The notes: generated by a model not told the origin, from the letters alone. Counted from the stretch's first letter, positions 51,007 to 61,150 are shown. The stretch: 64,000 nucleotides of DNA from Bicyclus anynana (GCF_947172395.1 NC_069102.1:12176250-12240249), one strand, 5' to 3'. A program made the numbers and translations.

Positions 51007-51732
51007 TGTGTTATAAATCTATGGTGATATGAAACCATAAAATGTTAACGTTTTAAGAGAGACCATTAGATATTATCTAACGATTCTGACCAAAGGCAAG
51101 TGTTCTTTGAGGCATGGGGTTGTAACAAACGGGTTCTTGGAAGGAAGAAAAAGATTGAGCCAAAAATGATCGACAGACGATTCCAATGATGTGGTCTTTA
51201 AACAAATCTTTCTTAGTGTCCCTTGCTACCTACACGTATGTGCCAAAACATAAGACCTCTTGTAATTTATTAGTGACTATAAAGTTATGTCAGCAAAGTT
51301 ATTTTATGGCACACGAAGATGTAAACATCGCCTCTACAATGTTGTTTAATTATTGCGGTAAAATGATGTCTTTATAGCACAGTTTATAAACTCTTAGTTA
51401 TGACTTGCATAAGTTTGTTTCGTGTTGAGCTTATACTAAGTTAAGTGCTTAATTTATTTTTAGTCCTAACGAAAAACAAATTAAAACGCGTAATATAGTA
51501 TAAATAATACGTATAACGTATGAAACGTAACTTAGTTATTGGCTGTTTTATGCCATTCAACTACACCGACCGCCATTTTTATGAATTTGATAAAAGACGA
51601 TAACGAATTAAACATCAAATTCTATAGAAACAGTTTTTATAAATGCGTTAGATCGTTGATCATATACTTTGACAGAGGGGTAAGGTCTAGCGGGTCCTTT
51701 AGTTATTCGTCTGAGGTCATCATCGTCATCAT
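51007..51732. other. noncoding DNA, no gene seen
   Basis: Two short plus-strand frames (51186-51377, 51539-51793) show no domain. The second runs into the neighbouring repeat. Confidence 0.4.
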
Positions 51733-51960
51733 TCAAAAAAAAAAAATCAAAAATCATTTATTTCAAGTAGGCTCAGTTTACAAGCACTTTTGACACGTCA
51801 GTTGACTATTTGTAAAGATTCTACCACCGGTTCGGAAGGCAGGTTCTGCTGAGAAGATACCGGCAAGAAACTCAACAGTTGCTCTTTTGAAAAAGTCATA
51901 CAGTATTATAATTTACAATTGATAACAATTACTGTTTACTATTCTTATAGTTTTACTTTC
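51733..51960 (-). repeat. LINE 3' end (family L), longest copy
   Basis: A-run, TCATTTATTTCAAGTAGGCT, CAGTTTACAAGCACTTTTGA, GATTCTACCACCGGTTCGGA, AGGCAGGTTCTGCTGAGAAG and AAACTCAACAGTTGCTCTTT. On the minus strand the element ends in poly-T/A-rich sequence. It contains no reverse-transcriptase frame. Confidence 0.7.
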
Positions 51961-51979
51961 TGTGTGAAGGTGGAAGCTC

Positions 51980-52033
51980 AAGATGTTTTCCTTCATTATT
52001 TTAAACACGTGATATTTAATATCTTAAAACGCT
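51980..52033 (-). mobile_element. SINE family B scrap
   Basis: AGATGTTTTCCTTCATTATT then AAACACGTGATATTTAATAT and CTTAAAACGC, the central 50 bp of the family. Confidence 0.6.
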
Positions 52034-52623
52034 TTGCAACGCGGATTCGAAATCGAAACCATATAAAATAGCCAAACTTATTCATTGATAAATATCTTGA
52101 AGTAGCTTACTAGTGAAGTGCTGAGTGCCAGTTTCAATATCTCGTCGATATCGACAGTCTTGCCACTACGATTACGTATTCTAAAAGGGATAGATAATGG
52201 CGTACATCATCATCGTTTTTTTAGTTGAAAAAATTAGTTATGCAGTTCGACTCCTATAAATTGACTTGTCACACCTTGAAGTTATGGGAAATACGCCCAA
52301 GCAACCTGTATACTTCGTCTGAGGTAGGTACCAGCCTATAATGTCTTCACATATAGGTGTAAAGATGACATCGCACTAACATCTGAAGTATTGGGGCCAA
52401 GTTTCATAACCTGCGCTGTAAACACAGCTCGTAGACACGAGTAGGCACTCGTAAGTCTAAGCAGATTATTGCTTAGTCACTTAAATCATTAAAATTTCGA
52501 CATTAACCTTCAGATGTCGTAAAATATCGATAGTTTTACGTGATCTTCTAAATATCAGAACGGGGATGAAGTAAAAAACAATAAAATCGTGACTTTTGTA
52601 TCAACGGCAAACCGTTTAGTCTA
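52034..52623. other. noncoding DNA, no gene seen
   Basis: Nothing assignable. Confidence 0.4.
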
Positions 52624-52799
52624 CTAGCAGATGATCCGCGGTTTTACACGCGTAGTTCCCATTCCCGTAGCAATACGGGAATAAAATATAGCATATGTCA
52701 TTCACTAATAACGTGGCTTTCTATTGGTAAAAGAATTATCAAAATCGGTTCACTAGGTCCAGAGATTACCCCAAACAACCCTACAATATTAAGTATAGA
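52624..52799 (-). mobile_element. Helitron-like D2 element
   Basis: CTAG at 52624 and TC at 52799 (minus strand), flanked by T and A as the rule requires. The body has CCCGTAGCAATACGGGAATA and CGGTTCACTAGGTCCAGAGA. Confidence 0.8.
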
Positions 52800-52861
52800 T
52801 AGATATCAATTACGCTACGCTACCCCCTACGATTAGAATATCGTTTATCGTCTAATACTTA

Positions 52862-53128
52862 TCATCATAATCTTATCAGCCGATGGACTTCCACTGCAGG
52901 ACTTAAGTCTTTTGTAAGGACTTCCAAACATCACAATCCTGAGCCGCCTGCATCCAGCGAATACCTGCGACTCGCTTGATATCGTCAGTTGTGAGTGTGT
53001 TATGTCGACCAACACTAGCTCGCTTCTAGTGCTCGATCGCCATTCTAGCACATTGGGACATCCACGTCCATCGGCTCTTCGAACTATGTGGCCTGCCCAT
53101 TGCCACTTCAGCTTCGCGACTCGCTGAG
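52862..53128 (-). mobile_element. RTE-type LINE 3' fragment
   Basis: TTATCAGCCGATGGACTTCC, CATCACAATCCTGAGCCGCC, CATCCACGTCCATCGGCTCT and CATTGCCACTTCAGCTTCGC. On the minus strand this is the C-terminal coding end of an RTE-like second ORF, with decay. It stops head to head against 53130. Confidence 0.75.
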
Positions 53129-53129
53129 C

Positions 53130-53325
53130 TATGTCGACCCCGCACCGGAAAGCGCAGTGTTGGTCGACCCACCACTAGGTGGACCGAGGATATCAAGCGG
53201 GTTGCAGGGAGCCGCTGGATGCTGGCGGCTCGAGAACGTTGTGCTTGGAGGACCATGCAAGAAGCCTATGTCCAGCAGTGGACGTCTATCGGCTGATAAG
53301 ATAGGTAAGGTAAAAAGTAACCACT
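53130..53325 (+). mobile_element. RTE-type LINE 3' fragment, inverted neighbour
   Basis: GTCGACCCACCACTAGGTGG, ACCGAGGATATCAAGCGGGT and TATGTCCAGCAGTGGACGTC to GCTGATAAGATAGGTAAGGT. The plus strand still encodes RRPTTRWTEDIKRV-like text, but with frame breaks upstream. Confidence 0.75.
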
Positions 53326-53429
53326 CAGTAAAAAATTACACGTGTTCATACATAAAAAAATACACGTCGAATTGTCTCTCTTTGATTTTCGTCGGTCGAA
53401 AATGAAAAGGTTAGTATTTTACAGCACTA

Positions 53430-53761
53430 AATGTTATCGCCGCGTTGCAACGACTTGTGTTACGGACGGCTTCAGTGTGCTCGTGGCGTTCGAGCCGTCC
53501 ACATCTCTTGTTGTGTAATTTTTTATGGGTTACTTGGGATAGGCGGGGAGAGTGACTTGAGTGGAAAAGGGTAGTGTTTGTTAACAGTCAAAGGATCCTT
53601 TAACCCTACACACATCGTTCACAAGTGCGTGACTCCACTCAAGGTCATTCTCTGCCATTCTAGGGTCTTATTTTGGTTTGGATTTGTTAATTAAGTTGTT
53701 CTGATAAATGTTGTGATTCATTAGTTTTCTTATTTTTGTAATCACCTCTGAGTCTGCTAAA
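53430..53761 (+). repeat. unclassified repeat family E, copy 3
   Basis: ATGTTATCGCCGCGTTGCAA to GAGTCTGCTAAAAT, including AAAGGATCCTTTAACCCTAC. About 90% identical to copy 1 by eye. Confidence 0.75.
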
Positions 53762-53945
53762 ATACTCGAGACTCGAACCCGAAACCTTTTGATTTAAAGC
53801 CAGATATACTGGGCCATAGGCAGCTGAACGAGTCCTCAAGGTGCGTCAGTTCCCAATGACTAATTCTGTGCGACAAATTGCAACATCTCGGTGCAGGAAA
53901 CGAGGCAGACAGGCGTAATGAGTCGCGAATTCCGGCCGCCAATGA
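53762..53945 (-). repeat. tRNA-like SINE head, family unknown
   Basis: On the minus strand CTATGGCCCAGTATATCTGG is A-box-like and TTCGGGTTCGAGTCTCGAGT contains a B-box. The remainder (GTTGCAATTTGTCGCAC...) is not shared with other copies here. Confidence 0.4.
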
Positions 53946-54102
53946 ATTGGTCTTTGATTTATTTCAATCACTTTGAAGGCACGTTTTAATTAATTGATTT
54001 AAATTATTTATATACTATAAACTCTTTATATACTATAGTATAAAATAATCGTTGGTTTTATGTGTATATTCCGCTTCCCTTAGTCGTAAAGAGTGCTACA
54101 AT
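53946..54102. other. AT-rich DNA, no gene seen
   Basis: Nothing assignable. Confidence 0.4.
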
Positions 54103-54221
54103 GTCATCATCATCATCATCATATCAGCCGATGGACGTCCACTGCAGGACATAGGCCTTTTGGGACTTCCAAACATCACGATACTGAGCCGCCTGCATCC
54201 AGCGAATCCCTGCGACTCGCT
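54103..54221 (-). mobile_element. RTE-type LINE 3' end with (ATC)n tail
   Basis: Seven ATC repeats, then ATATCAGCCGATGGACGTCC and CTGAGCCGCCTGCATCCAGC to GCGACTCGCTA. The simple tail marks the 3' end of the element. Confidence 0.75.
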
Positions 54222-54424
54222 AACTTGTTAGGAGGAGGATGAAAATCCACACCCCTTTCCGAGTCTACACGACATCGTACCGGAAAGCTAAATCGCTTGG
54301 CGGTACGTCTTTGTGGTAACTAGCCACGGCCGAAACCTCTCACCAGCCAGACCTGGACCAAATAATCAACCTCAATCGATCCAGCCGGGGATCGAACCCA
54401 GGACCTCCGTTTTGTGAATCCATC
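54219..54424 (-). mobile_element. SINE family A, 3' end missing
   Basis: Starts inside the body at GCTAACTTGTTAGGAGGAGG, fused to the LINE end through the shared GCTA, and runs to GGATCGAACCCAGGACCTCC and a decayed head. Confidence 0.8.
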
Positions 54425-54949
54425 ATGAAATATGTGTGAAAATAAAGTAATTTGCAAAACAGAATGAACATGAATGAAAACAGAAAATAGGTCGCGAGCG
54501 TTTGTGTATTTAATAATGCAAAACGCACATACCTGTCTTATCTGACAAATTTTAAATTTATTGTATATACAAATAGCTTTGCAGGAAACAGGTAGACAGG
54601 CGATTTCGTAAGTACAACTATTTAGTATTTCAAAACAATTTTGCCTTTAATAATATTATAATCAAAGTGAGGAATTCCACTTAGATTGAAACGCCCTATG
54701 CCCAGCAGTTGCGAAATATGTACGTAGATTTTCATTAATATTAAATGGTACTAAACATTCAACAAAGTAATGAAAATATGCAAAATAAACTTCAGTAATG
54801 TTTATTAATTATACCGAACCTCTTACATCTGACAATACTATATATATATCTGACAATTTTAAAGAACTGTTCAATGTCATCAAATTAATGTTCTTTAATT
54901 ACATAAGTCATAATTTTACTTAATTTCTTAGTCATCTCAGTCAAACAAA
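54425..54949. other. AT-rich DNA, no gene seen
   Basis: Nothing assignable apart from CGCCCTATGCCCAGCAGTTG near 54691, a possible RTE scrap. Confidence 0.4.
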
Positions 54950-55188
54950 ACGGTCTCGAGCCGCCAGCATCCAGCAGCTCCCTGCAACTCGCTTGATGTC
55001 CTAGTGGGGGGTCGACAAACACTGCGCTTCCCGGTGCTGGGTCGCCATTCCAGAACCTTGGGGCCCCAACGTCCATCGGCTCTTCGAACTATGTGGCCTG
55101 CCCATTGCCACTTCAGCTTCGCGTCTCGCTGAGCTATGTCAGTGACTTTGGTTCGTCTGCAGATCTCCTCATTTCTGATTTGATCATT
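54950..55188 (-). mobile_element. RTE-type LINE fragment
   Basis: CGAGCCGCCAGCATCCAGCA, CTAGTGGGGGGTCGACAAAC, GGGTCGCCATTCCAGAACCT and CTGCAGATCTCCTCATTTCT. It reaches further 5' than the other copies but lacks the last 60 bp. Confidence 0.75.
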
Positions 55189-55227
55189 ATATATTAGTCA
55201 CATGATCGAGTTAGGTATATAACATAA

Positions 55228-55618
55228 CTAGCGGATGCCCGCGACTTCGTCCGCGTGGAATTTAGTTTTTCACAAAGCCCTCGGGAACCATGGACTTTTC
55301 CGGGATAAAAAGTAGTCTTGTGTGTTAATCCAGGCTATAATATATCTTATTACCAAATTTCAGCTAATTCGGTTCAGTGGTTGAGGCGTGAAAGAGTAAT
55401 AAACATTCATATAATCAAAACCATCAGTTATCGCAAATCTCGGGAAACCATGGATTTTTCGGGATAAAAAGTAGCCTATGTGTTAATCCAGAGTAAAATC
55501 TACTTCCATTCCAAATTTCAGCTTAATCGCTTCAGAAGTAGCGGCGTTATAGAGTAACAAACATCCAAACATACATCCAAACATCCATACAAACTTTCGC
55601 GTTTATTAGTAGGATAGG
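55228..55618 (-). mobile_element. D3-type element, partly duplicated
   Basis: CTAGCGGATGCCCGCGACTT at the low edge. The GGAACCATGGACTTTTCCGG...GTGTTAATCC block occurs at 55284 and again at 55444, so the element is about 1.5 units long. It ends GCGTTTATTAGTAGGAT. Confidence 0.75.
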
Positions 55619-56081
55619 ATACATCAATGGTTTGATATATGAGTTATCTAAACACCTATACGTGTTTAAACAAAACCCCTCCATCGTCACACGAGTAGAT
55701 ATCAAATATTGATTCAAGTATCAAGACCGTGATGTTTATAATCATATTCACGGATAAATGTCACTCTATATCTAGGTATTGATATCGTGTTAACTATACT
55801 TGATACTTGAACCCGATCTGTGTGGAAACGAGAGTCAAACAACGTTCCAACATTTATATAACATGTCGTAATTCGACTACGTTATCAAACTGTAATCAGA
55901 GATTAGGTACAACATGGTGATAATCCAAGCGAAACGGCTAAACTAGGTCTAAGCCTACTACAATATCTGTATCTATTAGAATCTGTAATAATGCTAGTCG
56001 ATAATCCACAAAAAAGTGTATTAAAACTTCCAGACATAGTACCACGCCTCATTACCGTATGCGTATGCATAGACAAAAAAA
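55619..56081. other. noncoding DNA, no gene seen
   Basis: Nothing assignable. Confidence 0.4.
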
Positions 56082-56222
56082 AGAGCAACTCTTGAGTTTC
56101 TTGTAGGTTCTTCACAGCAGAACCTGCCTTCCGAACCGGTGGTAGAATCTTTACAAATAGTCAACTGACGTTTCAAAAGTGCTTGTAAACTGAGCCTACT
56201 TGAAATAAATGAATTTTGATCG
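56082..56222 (+). repeat. LINE 3' end (family L)
   Basis: GAGCAACTCTTGAGTTTCTT, GCAGAACCTGCCTTCCGAAC, CGGTGGTAGAATCTTTACAA and GTAAACTGAGCCTACTTG. Collinear with the reverse of 51733-51960. Confidence 0.7.
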
Positions 56223-56382
56223 TCCACTTCGTCCGCGTGACCTCTTTTCTTTCAACCACTGTTTCTCCCCCTCCTATTAATATTTTTACATGGTCTATTT
56301 TTAATAAATAATCATTTTACAAAAAGATAACTTGAATCGTGAATTTATATAAAAAAAACTTCAACCTATACCTACCAACCTA

Positions 56383-56421
56383 AGTATCTAAAGGGTTAAA
56401 AAGTTTAACCCTTTAGATACT
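56383..56421. repeat. perfect 18-bp palindromic hairpin
   Basis: AGTATCTAAAGGGTTAAA at 56383-56400 and its inverse at 56404-56421 with a 3-base loop. Not part of an identified element, and with no U-run after it. Confidence 0.85.
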
Positions 56422-56511
56422 CCTAGGATTTTTGAAAATTGTGGAATAACATTATTTTTAATATTATTTTACAGAATTTTTTCCATCAGTAACAGTTATA
56501 TTATAGAGTTG

Positions 56512-56644
56512 CGGACGCCCGCGACTTCGTCTGCGTGAAAATTTAGTTTTTCAAAAGTCGTACGAGAACCATAGACTTTTCCGGGATGAAAAGTAGTCTA
56601 TGTGTAAATCCAATCCATCAAATCGCTACTGTAGCCGCAGCGTA
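56512..56644 (-). mobile_element. D3-type fragment
   Basis: GCGGACGCCCGCGACTTCGT, GAACCATAGACTTTTCCGGG and CAAATCGCTACTGTAGCCGC. The left part of the element and its CACTAATATTATAAAGG end are missing. Confidence 0.65.
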
Positions 56645-56748
56645 AAGGATTAAGTTTGTGTGGTTGTAAGGAGTAATCTCTGGATCTACAGAACCGATTT
56701 TGAAAATTCTTTCATCGATAGAAAGCTACGTTATTTGCGAGTGTCAAG
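56645..56748 (+). mobile_element. Helitron-like D2 fragment
   Basis: AAGGAGTAATCTCTGGATCT, ACAGAACCGATTTTGAAAAT and AGAAAGCTACGTTATTTGCG. No right end. Confidence 0.6.
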
Positions 56749-57049
56749 TTTTTACAATTTCTGAAGCTTACAAATTGCAAAAACCACGTACAAAGGGTTT
56801 AATAACAATCGAGTTAATACTGAACGCGGCCGTATACGGTAAAGCCGATCGGTATCTTAGGTTTAGGCATCGGACGTGTTGCGACACGGCATTGCGAAGG
56901 CTGCTTAGACGTAAACCTACTAACTTTTATTTAAATTCGCTCGCTACAGGTTTTGTTTTAATTACACGTAAGCAACTGGAACAACTGGCTCGGTGGACAA
57001 ATGGTGCGTTTACGGATTGAAGTCGTGGGGTTCGAGTCATCATCATCGT
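56749..57049. other. noncoding DNA, weak open frame
   Basis: A plus-strand frame (56700-57020) starts in the Helitron-like fragment and runs through GC-richer DNA at 56830-56920. I do not recognise its product and see no splice context. Confidence 0.35.
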
Positions 57050-57321
57050 TAACACATATTTGGCTTACTATTGAGTACGAGTATAATCTCAGAATGAGAG
57101 GGGTTAGGCTAACATTCCACCACGCTGACCCAATTTGGGTTAGCAGACTTCACACACGTAGACAGTCTCAGGTATGTAGATTTCCTTTTCACTATTTGAG
57201 ACATGTGATTTTTAATTTCTTTAATAGTACCTAACTGAAAAGTTGGAGATGCATACCCCGGACCGGATTCGAACCTACGCCCTCCGAAGGCAAAGATCAT
57301 CCCTAGGCGATTACGGCTCTG
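57050..57321 (-). mobile_element. SINE family B, diverged
   Basis: The low end is GGCTTACTATTGAGTACGAG, then CCACCACGCTGACCCAATTT, ACCCCGGACCGGATTCGAAC and a worn head GATTACGGCTCTG at 57321. Confidence 0.8.
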
Positions 57322-57484
57322 GTGTTGTGAAATATTGTCGATAGCAGGTAATGGGTTCGGGTTCATGTCCTGGGTGGAGCTATGAAGTACTGAGCGATTC
57401 TTTAGTATGCCGATAAATTAAGCTGGTAATGATGAACTGGAACTGGAACAGGACCCTCGTTGGTCACAAATTGAAGTCCTACCC

Positions 57485-57666
57485 CTGTAGCCAAGTGGAC
57501 GTCGATTCTCTTTCTACGATCACAAACGCTTCGAAAACTAGAAAAATGTATGGGAATGACATTTGCTATAGACAAGTCACGTGATCAAGATCTGTCATTC
57601 CCATACATTTCGTTTTCGAAGCGTTTGCGATCGTAGAAAGGGAATCGACGTGCCACTTGGCTACAG
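57485..57666. mobile_element. fold-back MITE, arms about 75 bp
   Basis: CTGTAGCCAAGTGG at the left and CCACTTGGCTACAG at the right. The arms are about 57485-57561 and 57593-57666 and include ACGCTTCGAAAAC and ATGTATGGGAATGACA, with a few mismatches and small indels around a loop of about 30 bases. No target duplication is clear. Confidence 0.8.
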
Positions 57667-57898
57667 GTACTGGATTCGAGTCCTGAGCCAGATTATGAAA
57701 TAAAGAAACTTTCAATAGTTTAATTATAGCAATTTATATAGAATTTAAAAATGTTAAAATAGTCGTGGAAACACTCTGGACTATATACGAGTAGGTATAT
57801 CTTCAATTCGTCAAGGTTAGTAGCAGTACCATCATTGACCATCTCAACATTAACGAAAACCAAACGCTATTCTCTTTGTATAAATACAAAACATAATG
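57667..57898. other. noncoding DNA, no gene seen
   Basis: GGATTCGAGTCCTGAGC at 57672 is B-box-like. Otherwise nothing. Confidence 0.4.
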
Positions 57899-58088
57899 TT
57901 AATTGATTATGAAACACGGCTAAAACTCACGTGATATTAGGTCGGAGTATGCCCGACTAGTTTCGAACCCATACCCATGACCCTTAGATCCTTAGTCATG
58001 AGCTGGTTCTTGCATCGCGGCACGGTCCAAACTGACATACTCCGACCTAATATCACTTGAGTTTTAGCCGTGTTTCATAATCAATTAA
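57899..58088. mobile_element. fold-back element, 53-bp arms with one mismatch
   Basis: Arms 57899-57951 and 58036-58088 (TTAATTGATTATGAAACACG outermost, GGTCGGAGTATG innermost) differ at one base. The 84-bp centre holds ACCCATACCCATGACCCTTA and GTTCTTGCATCGCGGCACGG. TTAA at both tips could be part of the arm or a TTAA target duplication. Confidence 0.85.
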
Positions 58089-58313
58089 TATGAATAACAC
58101 TCACGATAGTTTAAATTCTAAAAAAAAAAACATAATGTATTACATAAGCCATGCTTATAGCCATGATAATAAACATATGTGAAATACACATAATAATTGT
58201 GATATATAATAATTTTACGAGCGTTTCGCAACGCCGGTGATTACCTACAGAAATTCACGGGATATCCTGCACCGCGGCCTTGCTACCACATAAGATGTAT
58301 ATCTTATGTACCA
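58089..58313. other. AT-rich DNA, no gene seen
   Basis: Nothing assignable. A short A run follows the fold-back element. Confidence 0.4.
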
Positions 58314-58632
58314 TTTTGACGACCTCTTTGGTGCAGTAGTGAGTCAATAGAAAGGTCCTGGGTTCAACACCACGGGTCGGTTTAGTACATGATATTTTAA
58401 AAATTTGCTCAGTTCTTGTCTAGTAGACCTTCTGGTAGGTAGGCTTAGGCCGTAGTAGCCCTAAAATACGTATTAGACGATTAGACGTTCTGGTACGATG
58501 CCATCAGAACCATCAGAGGTATGAGTAGAAACTTGTACCCTGTTCCAAGGAAGCTGGCTTCCATATGACTGCATCGTAACTTACTTAACATCAGGTGACA
58601 TCGCAGTCAAGGGCTAAATTTTCATAGAATAT
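58314..58632 (+). mobile_element. SINE related to family A, strongly diverged
   Basis: TTGACGACCTCTTTGGTGCA head, B-box GGTTCAACACC, GGTACGATGCCATCAGAACC and CATCAGGTGACATCGCAGTC. It keeps the layout of family A over its whole length but at low identity, so it is old or a separate subfamily. Confidence 0.7.
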
Positions 58633-58735
58633 AAAACCATAGACCACAAATTGGACGAATTATTTCGACCCCGTAGTGCAAAAAATCATTATTTTAAGTT
58701 AGAGCGTAAATTTTATATTTAGTATATTAATACTA

Positions 58736-58815
58736 CTAGCGAAAGCCCGCGACTTCGTCTGCGTGAAAATCGATGTAAACTTTTAACCCCTATTTCACAC
58801 CCTTCCACCCTTTGT
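58736..58815 (-). repeat. D3-type end fragment
   Basis: CTAGCGAAAGCCCGCGACTT, CGTCTGCGTGAAAATCGATG and TAAACTTTTAACCCCTATTT, then a CCCTTCCACCCTTTG run. It matches the edge of 3526-3814. Confidence 0.6.
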
Positions 58816-59315
58816 GTAACACTTGGTTATGTGTTAGTTTATGTTAATATTCTCATACAGAAAATTGTAACATTGAATGCAAGGAAACTTGATTTTTTTA
58901 ATTAGATGAAAATTCACATAAGGTTAGCTTCTTTACACAACAGCTGTAGTCACTAAACCAGCGTGTCCAGTTAAGAAAAGATGTTTATAGTGTTTATGAA
59001 AATGAAAAACCATTAATAAAGAGTTTTCAGTGTAGTAGTTAATTCTACTTTGTATTTGGTAAAAAAGAGCACCTTCACGCGCGTTGAACTTTATTATACA
59101 GCTACTCGCAGCTCAAAAATCTCTATTTTTAAGCCCCGACAAAATAGTTTGTGTGTCTATGTATATTTTGTTGTCTATAGTTAGACATTGTAAGTCCTTA
59201 AAAGTTACTGTAGACATTGTAAGTCCTGAAAAGTTAGACCAATTTGGAATCGATCTATTTCAATACATTACAAAGGATATTTCCAGGAATTCTAGAGTAG
59301 GTACGACAGAGATTT
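58816..59315. other. AT-rich DNA, no gene seen
   Basis: The 79-codon frame at 59084-59323 has a small internal direct repeat (ACATTGTAAGTCCT...AAAAGTTA) and no domain. Confidence 0.4.
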
Positions 59316-59536
59316 GGTTCTGACTGATGGGAGGCTTCTGCCTTGGCTAGTTACTACCGACAAAGACGTATCGTCAAGCGATTTAGCGTTCCGGTACGAT
59401 GTCGTGTAGAAACCGAAAGGAATGTGTATTTCATCCTACTCCTAACAAGTAAGCGCGCTTCCATCTTAAATTGCATCATCACTTACCATCAGGTGAGATT
59501 GTAGTTAAGGGCTAACTTGTAGAGAATAAATAAATA
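59316..59536 (+). mobile_element. SINE family A, head missing
   Basis: CTGACTGATGGGAGGCTTCT, GACAAAGACGTATCGTCAAG, GTACGATGTCGTGTAGAAAC and CATCAGGTGAGATTGTAGTT to a GAGAATAAATAAATAATAAA tail. Confidence 0.85.
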
Positions 59537-60033
59537 ATAAAATATCAGAAGTTTTCATTATGATACAAAGGTACTTTAACGAAATTGATCATCCTAGGTA
59601 AAATATTGATCAAAATAAAAAAAGATATTAATTATTTTAATTTCAGATTAATGAAGTCGTAATATTTAGCAAATAGCTACTAATTTTGACTACGTTTTCA
59701 ATTTCATTATGTTAATTTAAAATTATTGTAGTCGTAATGTTTTAGTTATTTTTACTATGCTAAGTTAACATTTCGTATGTTAATTATTTGGTGTTATGTT
59801 GGATTATAACATCGATTATGATAACAAAATTAAATAACACTCCGTAATACTGATTCACGGAGAATGCATTTCGTGTTACGTTGTATATAGCGTGATCGAT
59901 CCCAATGTGTTACTCGTACTTAAAAGATTATGTTTGTATTTTATTAATTTTAAAATTAACTTAACTAACTGACTGACGCGGCAAATGACGTACAGCCATT
60001 TATATATTTATTTCGAACAAAACCGCATTAGAA
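59537..60033. other. AT-rich DNA, no gene seen
   Basis: Nothing assignable. Confidence 0.4.
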
Positions 60034-60222
60034 TCTATACTAATATTATAAAGCTGAAGAGTTTGCTTGTTTGATTGAACGCGCTAATCTCTGAAACTAC
60101 TGGTCCGATTTGAAAAATTCTTTCAGTATTAGATAGCCCATTTTGCGAGGAAGACTATATATTATCCCCGTATTCCTACGGGAACGGGAACCACGCGTGT
60201 GAAACCGCGCGGCGTCAGCTAG
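60034..60222 (+). mobile_element. Helitron-like D1 element, best copy
   Basis: A|TCTATACTAATATTATAAAG to CCGCGCGGCGTCAGCTAG|T. The CCGCGCGG palindrome sits about 12 bases before the end, where Helitrons carry a short hairpin. It has no coding capacity. Confidence 0.9.
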
Positions 60223-60268
60223 TAAAATATAAAAATTGTAGTATTCCGGAAAAAAATATATACAAACT

Positions 60269-60305
60269 GATGTTTGTATTTAGATAGTTTCTAAATACAA
60301 ACATC
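60269..60305. repeat. perfect 16-bp hairpin
   Basis: GATGTTTGTATTTAGA and its inverse around a 5-base loop (60285-60289). Not assigned to an element. Confidence 0.8.
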
Positions 60306-60606
60306 ACTTTTTTACATCGTTTAACAATTTTGTCTATTAAATACAATTTAACATTTTTAATTATGATATTGACATTTATATTTAACAATTTAAATAGCAA
60401 TAATTGATAGGTATAATCACAAAACACACCTGCCTATTTCAAATGAGTAAAGCTTAACACAACAATTTTACGCTTAGTCAAAAGCATCACGCTTCTAATC
60501 GTGCTTAAATCCTATATTTCACGCTTAACCGATACCACGGCGTTGAGCAAACATTTGCGCTTATTCGAGTGTGTAATTTGTCACGTTTTGTTGGCGAATT
60601 AAAATG
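60306..60606. other. AT-rich DNA, no gene seen
   Basis: Nothing assignable. Confidence 0.4.
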
Positions 60607-60614
60607 GCGTAGCT

Positions 60615-60780
60615 CAGTGGTTCCTAAGCTTGATTGGGTTCCGACCCATCTAACAAATACTGCCTAAGTTGGGACCTCTTCGTCGTCTTATATAGGTAAG
60701 GTGCCTTAAATTCTGGTAGCGCTCCTATAAATTTCGCTGACGCGCAGTCTGGGTCGAGACCCATACTTTGGGAAATCCTG
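60615..60780 (+). mobile_element. hAT-type MITE, 166 bp
   Basis: Starts CAGTGGTTCCTAAGC and ends TTTGGGAAATCCTG, imperfect inverted ends of the CAG...CTG kind. GCGTAGCT and GCGTAGAG flank it: an 8-bp duplication with two changes. Confidence 0.7.
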
Positions 60781-60806
60781 GCGTAGAGACAATGTAAAAA
60801 AACATC

Positions 60807-60905
60807 ATCATTATCACCCTATTTTAACTGCCCGTTACAGCATCCTTCCTTACAGGAGAAGGGTATATATATATATATAGAGCGTGGACCCACCATGTAG
60901 CAATC
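60807..60905 (-). mobile_element. SINE family C
   Basis: Read on the minus strand: CATGGTGGGTCCACGCTCTA, a (TA)n stretch, CCCTTCTCCTGTAAGGAAGG, GCAGTTAAAATAGGGTGATA and ATGATGATG. It matches 31889-31980. Confidence 0.6.
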
Positions 60906-60939
60906 CAATCCTAATTTAGATTAGGCTTTGGGTTTTTGT

Positions 60940-61150
60940 AATGAAGTATCAGAATTCAATGATAATGACCTAGGAATCGATATAAAGCTGGTCTTCAACT
61001 TCCAAGGCAGTGGGACAGCATCCACTTCTCATCTTTGGATTGGGAATTATTTGGAGCAAATGCTCATTATTTTATATCACGACCCCTAGGACTCGAACCT
61101 AGAGCCTCGTGATCTGAATCCACATAGTTGGCCACTGGACAACAAGGTAG
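60940..61150 (-). mobile_element. tRNA-derived SINE, separate family
   Basis: The minus-strand head TTGTTGTCCAGTGGCCAACT has an A-box-like part. B-box GGTTCGAGTCC lies in CTAGGTTCGAGTCCTAGG. The body reads TGGGAATTATTTGGAGC and CTTCCAAGGCAGTGGG on the plus strand. GATCACGAG is shared with the head at 63447. Confidence 0.6.

Noticed and set aside
56383..56421. Hairpin as a transcription terminator or microRNA precursor
   Set aside because: Eukaryotic context without a U-run, and the 18-bp stem with a 3-base loop is too short for a microRNA precursor.
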